Source: Brassica napus
Lineage: Eukaryota; Streptophyta; Magnoliopsida; Brassicales; Brassicaceae
DNA length: 64,000 nucleotides
Assembly: GCF_020379485.1 (NCBI RefSeq)
Contig: NW_026014819.1
Location: 30,824 to 94,823, forward strand
Reading direction: 5' to 3'
Shown: piece by piece, positions 21,187 through 31,510 of the stretch
How the letters are laid out: every line of letters starts with the position of its first letter
Position numbering within the stretch: position 1 is the first letter of the stretch
Translations under genes and position numbers: made by a program
Notes under the pieces: generated by a model
Seen by the model: the letters and a program-made list of their open reading frames with translations, nothing else
Told to the model about the DNA's origin: nothing
Databases searched by the model: none

Positions 21187-22905
21187 TAAATCACAAAATC
21201 TAATATTTATAACTTAGGCTAAGCATTACTATCATCACTTAACATCAGACAATGCATTACTTTCAATCTGTTTTCAGTTCATGAGCTTCAAACAATATCA
21301 TTTCACATTTAGCAAACTCATTACTTAACAGGAGCAAGCATTTTACTCTTTAAACACTAAACAAGCCTTTAAAGCATCCTGGGACAGATTCAACTAATTA
21401 TATTTAGCAATCACACATTATCCTCAGGTTTTTCAATCAATACACATCACAATAACCAGGCAATAACACAACACAAGCTCATTATCAAGAAGGGATAGTA
21501 ATAGCTTACACAAGGAACCAGGTTGGTTCCTTAAGCCTCCAAAGGCAATCTGGCCATGATTTGGTTGGATTTAGGAGTCTGGATCGTCACCCACCTCCTT
21601 CTCCTTCAGTCCATGGCCTCCTTCTTGTTTCTCATACCCAAAGACCCCTCCTTGCTCCATACTATCAAGCTGGCTTCTCTTCACTTCATCTTTCTTGTAG
21701 CAGGATGTAACAAGCTCTTGGACAAGGAGTTTTGGCTTGAGGTTCATGACGCCTCTCCATCCTCCTTTGCTTCCAATGTGACTCTCTCCATCAGGTACAG
21801 ACAGCAATGGCTTGAGGGACAGGATAACACTCCATGGCTTCAAGTCTCTTCTTCTTCAAGAGCTGAACTCGGCTGGTAATGTCTTCAAGGGTTTGATTTG
21901 AGCTGAGATGAGAGCTGTGGATTTGCGGAAGCTCAGCTCAGGTTCTGATGAACCTGGCTCTGATACCATATGAGATTTGAGAGCTCTGGCTGTGTATGTG
22001 TATGAGAAGCCATTAGAGGCAAAGAATAAGGTCTTGAACTAGTTGAATAAGAGGTCTGATGAAACTAGTATGAACTTGAATCAGAAACAAAGAGACTTAG
22101 AGAGATTAAGAGATTAGAGACTAAGAAAGGGGTAGATTAAGGGAATCTGATCAAGAACACACTTTTATAATTATGAAGGAGTTGGGGAAATCCCCCATAC
22201 TCTCTTAAGAGAGCTTTCAATTTCGTCCATACACATGCCTTATATAGGCTTTACATGTTTGCAACATTAGAAACCTAAATCTAATGGATAGAAATGACTT
22301 GAGAGGAATGGATGGTGAGGATGAGTTGGTCTTGTTGTAATCTGAGTGATGTGTGCTGATTGGATAAGCTAAGCTGGCTCACTTTAATTCAAACCAAGGC
22401 TGTGCTGTGATTGGCTCTCCTTAGGCTCCTTTGTATCTGTCTACAGATCAGTCTAGGTGCATGGTCGTGGCTGCTCTTCCATGCCCCAAAGTAACCAATC
22501 AGCTCCACACAGCATCTTCTTGATTCCCTTTGACTAGATTCAAACCTTGGTGCCTCACATCCTGAATAGTGATCCGAATAGTGAATAGTCAACCTGAATA
22601 GTGACTAGTGATTCACTATTCACTTTTACACCAACTTGCCCAAACTTCTCCAATCTTACTGTGGTAACTCTCCAAAGTTACTGTGGTAACTTTGGAGTTA
22701 CTGTCTGACCCAAATCTTCTCTAAATGGTGTCTAAGTCCTTCCTGGACTTAACCCTATCTTTGCACACTCATCAGACCACTTCTGAAGCCTTAAGACTCT
22801 CCCAAAGCCTTAACATACAATCTCTGAAGATCTTGCCATGTCTTTGCACAAGCACCAACTCAACTCATCACTTTTGCTTCTCCACTTCTTCTCTTCAAGT
22901 TAACA
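21187..22905 (-). mobile_element. Element E: non-autonomous LTR retrotransposon, visible 5' part
   Basis: The minus-strand 5' LTR is 21969-22905. The primer-binding site (reverse sense ggctctgatacca, ending 21968) lies directly inside it, then interior down to 21187, where element B is inserted. The rest is left of the window. The interior resembles D and lacks coding frames. It is inserted in CentBr; GAATC at 22906-22910 is the presumed target duplication, unconfirmed because the other end is not visible. Confidence 0.75.
21969..22905 (-). repeat. 5' LTR of element E
   Basis: 937 bp. On the minus strand it begins TGTTAACTTG and ends CTCATA. Minus-strand TATA candidate at 22240-22246. The U3 side carries repeated GTTAC/GGTAAC motifs at 22656-22703 and no CCGTAC cluster, like G, J and L and unlike D. 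Confidence 0.78.
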
Positions 22906-24918
22906 GAATCACTTTGTAAGAAGCTTGATTTTGATACATAAAATGGTGGAGAAACACCAGGAAGTTGAAAAAATCTCATAGGAGTTGGGATGAAGAAGTT
23001 ATCCCACTTTCAAATCAGGTGATTCCAGTTTCCCAGTTTGGGAATAGGACAGCTTCTTCGTCGTTCCAATCAAACCAGGATGAGTCACTTTGTAAGAAGC
23101 TTGATTTTGATACATAAAGTGTTGGAGAATCACCAGGAAGTTGAATAAATCTCATAGGAGTTGGGATGAAGAAGTTATCCCACTTTCTAATCAGGTGATT
23201 CCAGTTTCCCAGTTTGGGAATAGGACAGCTTCTTCGTCGTTCCAATCAAACCAGGATGAGTCACTTTGTAAGAAACTTGATTTTGATACATAAAATGGTG
23301 GAGAAACACCAGGAAGTTGAATAAATCTCATAGGAGTTGGGATGAAGAAGTTATCCCACTTTCTAATCAGGTGATTCCAGTTTCCCAGTTTGGGAATAGG
23401 ACAGGTTCTTCGTCGTTCCAATCAAACCAGGATGAATCACTTTGTAAGAAGCTTGATTTGGATACATAAAGTGTTGGAGAATCACCAGGAAGTTGAATAA
23501 ATCTCATAGGAGTTGGGATGAAGAAGTTATCCCACTTTCAAATCAGATGATTCCAGTTTCCCAGTTTGGGAATAGGACAGCTTCTTCGTCGTTCCAATAA
23601 AACCATGATGAATCACTTTGTAAGAAGCTTGATTTTGATACATAAAATGGTGGAGAAACACCAGGAAGTTGAATAAATCTCATAGGAGTTGGGATGAAGA
23701 AGTTATCCCACTTTCTAATCAGGTGATTCCAGTTTCCCAGTTTGGGAATAGGACAGGTTCTTCGTCGTTCCAATCAAACCAGGATGAATCACTTTGTAAG
23801 AAGCTTGATTTGGATACATAAACTGTTGGAGAATCACCAGGAAGTTGAATAAATCTCATAGGAGTTGGAATGAAGAAGTTATCCCACTTTCTAATCAGGT
23901 GATTCCAGTTTCCCAGTTTGGGAATAGGACAGCTTCTCCGTCGTTCCAATCAAACCAGGATGAATCACTTTGTAAGAAGCTTGATTTGGATACATAAAGT
24001 GTTGGAGAATCACTAGGAAGTTGAATAAATCTCATAGGAGTTGGGATGAAGAAGTTATCCCACTTTCAAATCAGGTGATTCCAGTTTCCCAGTTTGGGAA
24101 TATGACAGCTTCTTCGTCAATCCAATCAAACCAGGATGAATCACTTTGTAAGAAGCTTGATTTTGATACATAAAATGGTGGGGAAACACCAGGAAGTTGA
24201 ATAAATCTCATAGGAGTTGGGATGAAGAAGTTATCCCACTTTCAAATCAGGTGATTCCAGTTTCCCAGTTTGGGAATAGGACAGCTTCTTCGTCGTTCCA
24301 ATCAAACCAGGATGAATCACTTTGTAAGCAGCTTGATTTGGATACATAAAGTGTTGGAGAATCACCAGGAAGTTGAATAAATCTCATAGGAGTTGGGATG
24401 AAGAAGTTATCCCACTTTCTAATCAGCTGATTCCAGTTTCCCAGTTTGGGAATAGGACAGCTTCTTCGTTGTTCCAATCAAACCAGGATGAATCACTTTG
24501 TAAGAAGCTTGATTTTGATACATAAAATGGTGGAGAAACACCAGGAAGTTGAAAAAATCTCATAGGAGTTGGGATGAAGAAGTTATCCCACTTTCTAATC
24601 AGGTGATTCCACTTTCCCAGTTTGGGAATAGGACAGCTTCTCCGTCGTTCCAATCAAACCAGGATGAATCACTTTGTAAGAAGCTTGATTTGGATACATA
24701 AAGTGTTGGAGAATCACCAGGAAGTTGAATAAATCTCATAGGAGTTGGGATGAAGAAGTTATCCCACTTTCAAATCAGGTGATTCCAGTTTCCCAGTTCG
24801 GGAATAGGACAGCTTCTTCGTCGTTCCAATCAAACCAGGATGAGTCACTTTGTAAGAAGCTTGATTTTGATACATAAAATGGTGGAGAAACACCAGGAAG
24901 TTGAATAAATCTCATAGG
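22906..24918. repeat. CentBr centromeric satellite array 1
   Basis: Eleven complete monomers of exactly 176 bp start at 22906, 23082, 23258, 23434, 23610, 23786, 23962, 24138, 24314, 24490 and 24666. A partial monomer (24842-24918) is cut by element F. The sequence fits my memory of CentBr, the Brassica centromere satellite. Monomers alternate between two variants, A (TACATAAAATGGTGGAGAAA) and B (TACATAAAGTGTTGGAGAAT). In plants such satellites underlie CENH3 chromatin. Whether this array does cannot be read from the sequence. The 76-codon frames on the minus strand are by-products of the repeat. Confidence 0.93.
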
Positions 24919-25475
24919 TGTTGAAATGAGTGATCAGTATATGAGAAGATGGCTTAAGGAGTTGAAGAAGAGATCATGTGAAGGAGTGGAGAAGAGGCAT
25001 TGAGGAGTGTCATGACCGTACAAGGCCGTACAAGGCCGTACTGACCGTACAATGCCACTCCAACCCAAAGTTACCTTTCACCCGAGTAAAAGAGGTAAAC
25101 GGCCAATGGAGGTTTAACCTTGAAGAGAAGACCGTTTGGATGGCTAATGGAGCTGCGGCTTATCCTGACAGTCTGGCACAGGCTGTAAAGGCAAAAGGAG
25201 TCTCACCAAAAGATGCCATAAGCGTGTGATCTTCCCCATTGGTTTACATTTGAATTAAAGCAACCTTATCCTTGACTTCACATGCTTAGTGCTTCTGAAT
25301 ACCCTAATGTCTCTCTCTATATATTGTAAACTCTGTCTTGATTAATGGTTAACACGAGTTCATCATAATCTCTCTCTAGTTCAACATGTTTCTCTTCTAC
25401 ATTTCATAAATCATCTCATCTCACTTTAATCTTTCTCTAAATCTCTCAATACATGTTCAACTCTCTAAAATCATA
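24919..25475 (+). repeat. 5' LTR of element F
   Basis: 557 bp, TGTTGAAATG to AATCATA (TG...TA). TATA box near 25318-25323. CCGTAC cluster at 25014-25054 in the form CCGTACAAGG repeated. Confidence 0.88.
25014..25054. promoter_or_regulatory. CCGTAC motif cluster in the U3 of element F
   Basis: Four CCGTAC units in about 40 bp, three of them followed by AA as in the SBP/SPL consensus. Repeated in the 3' LTR at 30333-30371. Confidence 0.45.
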
Positions 25476-25575
25476 TGGTATCAGAGCCAGGTTGGCTTTG
25501 GTATTGAGATTTAGAGTGTTCTTCAGCTTCAGTTCATACTCTTTCATACTTTCATTTCGGTTCTAACAAAGCAAG

Positions 25576-28116
25576 ATGGAGGGAAACTACAAGGTCATTA
25601 CAGTTCCTGTTGCGTTGAAGGGTGGTAGTAACTACCTGTTGTGGTCAAGGCTGGTGAAGACAGCCATTGGGAGGCTAGGGCTTTGGAGTCACATCACGGA
25701 TGATGCAACCAAGCCAGTGGCTAAAGACGGAGAAGGAGGTGAAGGTGTTGGAGATCAAGTTGCTGCTGCCGAGAAGAAGTGGATTCAAGAAGACTTGATG
25801 GTGCTTTCAGTGCTACAAGGGTCCCTTGAAGAGCATCTCTTGGAGGCCTACAGCTACTGCGAGACTCCAAAACACCTGTGGGAGGTACTCCAAAAGACTT
25901 TTGGGAATGTTACCAATCTGAACCGTGTGTATGAGATCAAGAAAGCCATCAACACACTGGTACAAGATGGAGAGGAGTTCACCAAGCATTTGGGCAAGTA
26001 TAGATCCTTGTGGTCTGAGCTTGAATCGTTGAGGCCAAGCACCACTGATCAAGAGCTACTCATGGAGAGGCGGGAGCAGGATCAGGTGTTTGGATTGCTG
26101 TTGACACTAGATCCTCCATTCAATGATGTGATCATGCACATGTTGAGAATGCCGAGTCTCCCATCTATGGAGGAAATGTGTGCGCAGATTCAGAAGGAAG
26201 AGGGGTCACTTGGTTTGTTTGGAGGGAAAGGAGACATGGCTCTGTCCAACAAGGCTGAAGCAATCCAAGCAAACAAAGCCGCTTACCGTGGAGAGGAAAG
26301 GAAGTTCAGTGGAAACTGTGACCATTGCAAGAAGCCGGGACACAAGAGGAGTCAGTGCTGGATCCTACACCCCCATCTGAAGCCGGCCAAATTCAACAAG
26401 GAGAGAGAGGGAAGAGCTCACCTTTCTGCAGAGACAAGTGAAGCCGGCGCATCAGGAGCTGGTTCATCTGGTCTTGCGGGTGAAAGTGAAGGAAGAGCCT
26501 TAACCTCTCACCACCAAGGAGCTGTGAAGAACATGGATCATGAGGTGATCAAGAAGTCAGACATTGATGCCTTGATCAAAGCCCTTAAAGAGTCTGGTAA
26601 CACCCTCGGAAACACCCTTGGTTATTCATATACTGCTCATGTGTTGCCTAGAACTTGTGATAGCTTGCTAGGAAACTTTGATAGGATGAGAACTGAACCG
26701 GATAGATATAAAACTTTTGCTGCTGATAGGATATCTAGAAATGAATCCACATTGCTTGATCTCATTGATAAATTGAAACTGATAAAAGAAGCACCTAGGA
26801 ATCATATTGCTCAAGGAATAAAACCATTGATTATTGATTCAGGTGCTTCACATCATATGATCAGTGATGATAGTCTTATAAAGAATATAGAACCGGCTCA
26901 TGGACATGTAATGATTGCAAATGGTGATAGAATTCCTATTAGAGGTGTAGGAGACTTGAAACTGTTTAATAAGGATTCTAAAGCTTTGTACATGCCTGAG
27001 TTTACTTCTAATCTATTATCTGTTAAGAGATGCACCAATGATCTTCAATGCAATGTTATTTTCAGTCCTAATGATGTGAAATTTCAGGATATTGAAAGCA
27101 GTAAGTTGATTGGGCAAGGAGTAACCAAAGGAGACCTTTATTTACTTGAAGACCTTTCTTTCATTTCTAGTTCTAGTTGCTTGTTGAGTTCCGTTTTAAG
27201 TAGAGGTGCATTGTGGCATTCTAGGCTAGGACATCCACATGTTAGAGCCTTAAGCTTAATGTTACCAGGTGTCATGTTTAAAAATAATGAGTGTGAAGCA
27301 TGTATTTTGGGAAAACATTGTAAGACTGTGTTCAAGAGATCTACTACTATCTATGATAAATGCTTTGATCTTGTTCATTCTGATGTATGGACTGCTCCAT
27401 GCTTATCTAGAGACAATTACAAATACTTTGTCACATTCATAGATGAGAAATCCAAATACACCTGGATAACACTAATTAAAACAAAGGATAGGGTTCTTGA
27501 TGCATTTAGAAACTTTCAATCATATGTTTCTAACCAGTATAATGCCAAGATTAAGATTTTCAGGTCTGATAATGGTGGAGAGTATACTGGCCATGCATTC
27601 AGGAACCATCTAGCTCAACATGGGATACTTCATCAAACGAGTTGTCCTTACACACCTCAACAAAATGGAGTGGCTGAGAGGAAGAACAGACATCTTATGG
27701 AAGTGGCTAGATCAATGATGTTCCAGATGAGAGTGCCAAAGAGATTCTGGAGTGATGCTGTGATCACGGCTTGCTACCTAATCAATAGGATACCAACCAA
27801 GATTCTGGAAGATAAAGCCCCTTATGAAGTTCTCAACAACAGCAAGCCAGTCCTAGATCACCTAAGAGTGTTTGGGTGTGTAAGCTATGTTCTTGTCCCG
27901 GGAGAGATGAGAAACAAGCTGGAAGCAAAGAGTATCAAAGCTATGATGATAGGATACTCAACTACACAGAAGGGATACAAGTGTTTGTTCCTGAGACAAG
28001 GAGAGTCCTTGTATCTAGAGATGTCAAGTTCTTTGAAGAGAAGAGCTACTATGAAGATAAAGATTGGAAAGAGCTGGAGGATCTTTCACAACCTTCAGAT
28101 AGAGCTACAAGCTTGA
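25576..28116 (+). pseudogene. Element F gag-protease-integrase, frameshifted near its end
   Basis: ATG at 25576. Copia gag; CCHC knuckle CDHCKKPGHKRSQC from residue 248; protease IDSGASHHM (Asp about 421); integrase with GHPH...CEACILGKHC, HSDVWTAP, RSDNGGEYTG and AERKNRH. At about 27983-27987 one base is missing relative to C, after which the last 40-odd residues are out of frame and end at 28116. The polyprotein continues in another frame from about 27987. Apart from this base the element looks complete, so the lesion is recent or is an assembly error. Confidence 0.85.
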
Positions 28117-30095
28117 GACAGATACTAGAAGGTCTTGGAATTGGAATGTCCCAGGAGTCGACAGAGGATCAGTCATCTGAAGGACAAGAAGCTGAAGAAC
28201 CATCTCACCTTGATCATGAGGGAGGGAATGGAATTGAGCCGGATGAGAACCAAGATTTTGCGGATCATCCTGATCAAGGTGGAGCTGAACCAAGTAATGA
28301 AGAGCTTAATGAGGTACCAGAACAAGGAGGAGTGGAGGCAACTGAAGTAAAAGCACCAGAGCAAGCAACAGCTGAGGTACCATTAAGGAGAAGCACACGG
28401 CTGAAGAGAGATGCTTCCAACTGGGTAAACACGAGAGTGTACTACAATGCCCAGGCTGTGGAGCATCCTTCTCAAGCTGTGTGTTCATTTGCTTGTTATC
28501 CAAAGGAGCATTGCGCATTCATGATGAGCCTAGATGAAAGTAGTGTACCAAGATCATATGAAGAAGCAATGCTACATCAAGATTGGAAGGAATCTGTTGG
28601 AGATGAAGCAAATGCCATGATAAAGAATGACACTTGGTTTGAAAGTGAATTGCCAAAAGGAAAGAAGGCAGTAACCAGCAAGTGGATATTCACCATTAAG
28701 TATCTACCTGATGGAACCATTGACAGAAAGAAGACAAGACTGGTGGCTAGAGGATACACTCAAACATATGGGGAAGACTACATTGATACCTTTGCCCCAG
28801 TTGCCAAGCTACATACAATAAGAATTGTATTGTCTCTTGCTGTGAACCTCGAGTGGGAGCTTTGGCAGATGGATGTGAAGAATGCATTCCTTCAAGGAGA
28901 ACTAGAAGATGAAGTGTACATGCATCCACCACCGGGTCTTGAACATCTTGTGAAACCAGGGAATGTATTGAGACTCAAGAAGGCAATCTATGGGTTGAAG
29001 CAATCACCTAGAGCATGGTACAACAAGCTGAGTACTACTCTGAATGGGCGTGGGTTCAAGAAGTCAGAGTTGGATCACACCCTCTTCACTCTCACTACAC
29101 CTTCAGGTATCATCTGTCTACTTGTATATGTTGATGATATTATCATAACAGGTAGTGATAAGGCTGGTATAAAAGCCACAAAGGAGTTTTTGAAATCTGT
29201 GTTTGAAATCAAAGACTTAGGGGAAATGAAATACTTCCTTGGAATTGAGTTGTGTAGATCTAAGGAAGGATTGTTCATTTCCCAAAGGAAGTATACACTT
29301 GATCTTTTGAAAGATGCAGGTATACAAGGAGACAAGACAGCAAAGATGCCTCTTGAAGATGGATACAAGATTCCACATGAGGGGGAGGTTGAAGATAGCA
29401 AGGCCTTTCATGATCCAAAGCTGTACAGGAAGCTAGTAGGGAAGCTCATCTACCTCACAATCACACGACCAGACATATGCTTTGCTGTGAACCAAGTGAG
29501 CCAGCATATGCAAGTCCCAAAGGATCATCACTGGCGCATGGTGGAGAGACTTCTCTTGTATCTGAATGGGACATCAAGCCTTGGAGTGTGGATGGGATGC
29601 AACAAGAGTACTGAAGTGGTGGGATATTGTGATGCTGATTGGGCTGGAGATAGAGCAGACAGAAGATCAACCACCGGCTATTGTACATTCATTGGAGGCA
29701 ACTTGGTGACTTGGAAGAGTAAGAAGCAGAAGGTTGTGTCTTGCTCAAGTGCTGAAGCTGAGTATAGAGCAATGCTGAAGCTTACCAATGAGTTGGTGTG
29801 GATCAAAGGAGTCTTGAAGCACTTGGAGATAGAGCAAGCAACTCCAATGACTATGCATTGTGACAATCAAGCGGCTATACACATTGCAACCAACTCAGTC
29901 TTCCATGAGAGAACCAAGCACATTGAAGTTGATTGTCACAAGGTGAGGCAGATGATTGTCTTGGGAGTAATCTTACCATGCTACACAAGGAGTGAGGATC
30001 AACTTGCGGATGTGTTCACCAAGGCTGCAAGACAAAAGACTATGGAGTCCATTCATACCAGATTGGGACTCATAGATCTTTTTCCAAGGAGCTGA
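27987..30095 (+). pseudogene. Element F reverse transcriptase and RNase H (continuation)
   Basis: Continues the polyprotein after the frameshift. It covers the end of integrase (RRVLVSRDVKFFEE), an acidic linker, reverse transcriptase with YVDDIIITGS and RNase H with [17 protein letters not shown] and DNQAAIHIA, ending at 30095. It has no start of its own. The acidic linker (about 28130-28380) differs strongly from that of C. Confidence 0.87.
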
Positions 30096-30128
30096 TCCCC
30101 TTTGCCGTGAGGTCTTTACTCTTTTTCC

Positions 30129-30167
30129 CTCATCAAGGTTTTGTCCCAATGGGTTTTCCTTGGTGAG
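30129..30167 (+). other. Hairpin motif upstream of the polypurine tract of F
   Basis: CTCATCAAGG with CCTTGGTGAG around TTTTGTCCCAATGGGTTTT. Confidence 0.6.
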
Positions 30168-30237
30168 GTTTTTAATGAGGAAGATCTCATGGTTGTTCCA
30201 AGCTTAACTAAGTTACTAAGTTAAGCTTGAGGGGGAG

Positions 30238-30708
30238 TGTTGAAATGAGTGATCAGTATGTGAGAAGATGGCGTAAGGAGTTGAAGAAGAGATCATGTGA
30301 AGGAGTGGAGAAGAGGCATTGAGGAGTGTCATGACCGTACAAGGCCGTACAAGGCCGTACTGACCGTACAATGCCACTCCAACCCAAAGTTACCTTTCAC
30401 CCGAGTAAAAGAGGTAAACGGCCAATGGAGGTTTAACCTTGAAGAGAAGACCGTTTGGATGGCTAATGGAGCTGCGGCTTATCCTGACAGTCTGGCACAG
30501 GCTGTAAAGGCAAAAGGAGTCTCACCAAAAGATGCCATAAGCGTGTGATCTTCCCCATTGGTTTACATTTGAATTAAAGCAACCTTATCCTTGACTTCAC
30601 ATGCTTAGTGCTTCTGAATACCCTAATGTCTCTCTCTATATATTGTAAACTCTGTCTTGATTAATGGTTAACACGAGTTCATCATAATCTCTCTCTAGTT
30701 CATCATGT
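30238..30708 (+). repeat. 3' LTR of element F, first part
   Basis: 471 bp up to the G insertion, with its CCGTAC cluster at 30333-30371 and TATA box near 30637-30642. The remaining 86 bp are at 36469-36554. Total 557 bp, equal to the 5' LTR. Confidence 0.88.
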
Positions 30709-31198
30709 TGTTGAGATGAGAGAATAAATGGTTGATATATTGAGAGAGGAAGAGAGTTGGAGTAGACAGTAACTTTGGAGTTTTACTGTGGTAACTTTAG
30801 TTTAACCACAGTAACAACTTGGGAAGTTATCTGATGGCATGAGAAGGTAACTTAGTGAAGGGAAGAGAGTAAACTCGACCAAAGAGGATAAGGAAGGATA
30901 AGGGAGCCTTTGACAGCCTGTATGATGCTGGAAAGGAGAGGATGCTTTTCTACTAGTGCAAGCATGTGAGAAAGCACAGCCAAGTGATTCAAAAGGAGTT
31001 CCAGCCTGTCCTTTGACTACACATGCTTATACATTTCGAAATCCCTTGTTGCTCTCTCTTTATATACTTGTAAACCCTCATCAGTATTAATTAATGGAGT
31101 TTTGAGTCTCTCTCTCTAGTCTCTCTCTTGTTCTTAATCTCTAATCTCTTTAATTCTCAGATTAAACTTAATCACTCTTTAAATCACAAAATCTAATA
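30709..31198 (+). repeat. 5' LTR of element G
   Basis: 490 bp, TGTTGAGATG to ATCTAATA (TG...TA). TATATA at 31061-31066. The U3 carries GTTAC/GGTAAC dyads at 30769-30830 where C has its CCGTAC cluster. Confidence 0.88.
30769..30830. promoter_or_regulatory. GTTAC/GGTAAC dyad cluster in the U3 of element G
   Basis: AGTAACTTT, ACTGTGGTAACTTT and ACCACAGTAACAAC form inverted repeats around CTGTGGTAAC/GTTACCACAG-type cores. Related clusters occur in E, J and L. Trihelix GT factors bind GTTAC-like cores; that link is inference. Confidence 0.4.
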
Positions 31199-31215
31199 TG
31201 GTATCAGAGCCAGGT

Positions 31216-31228
31216 TCCTTTAAAAGGA
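31216..31228 (+). other. Inverted repeat after the primer-binding site of G
   Basis: TCCTTT and AAAGGA separated by one base, at the position where other elements have different inverted repeats. Confidence 0.45.
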
Positions 31229-31459
31229 GAGAGTGATTTCGTTTTCTAAATGTCCTTGAGTGTTCTTGAGTGTTCTTGAGAGTTCTTGAGAGTTTGTCAA
31301 GAGCTAGATCCTTTAAAAGTCAAGTTGGTGTCTGTTGGTGTTTCTTTTGGAGAGTCAGCCTCAAGGGAGTCCCTTTAGGTGTTTGACAAGGTCAGAAGAG
31401 GGGTCTAGTTTGTGGTTAAGCTTGGCGTGTGAGATTAGAAGCATTTGGGGGAAGATCTA

Positions 31460-31509
31460 GGCTAAAGGTTGTTGCTTTAGGCTAAAGGTTGTTGCTTTAG
31501 GCTAAAGGA
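31460..31509 (+). repeat. 20-bp tandem repeat directly before the start codon of G
   Basis: Two full copies and part of a third of a 20-bp unit beginning GGCTAAAGGTTGTTGCTTTA end one base before the ATG. Not seen in the other elements. Confidence 0.8.
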
Positions 31510-31510
31510 A

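Noticed and set aside
22906..24918. Regular repeat spacing suggestive of a CRISPR array
   Set aside because: The whole 176-bp unit is conserved with no unique spacers, and the context is a plant centromere.
24978..30548. 83-codon frame found twice (24978-25229 and 30297-30548)
   Set aside because: It is part of the F LTR and duplicated with it. It overlaps the U3 motif cluster.
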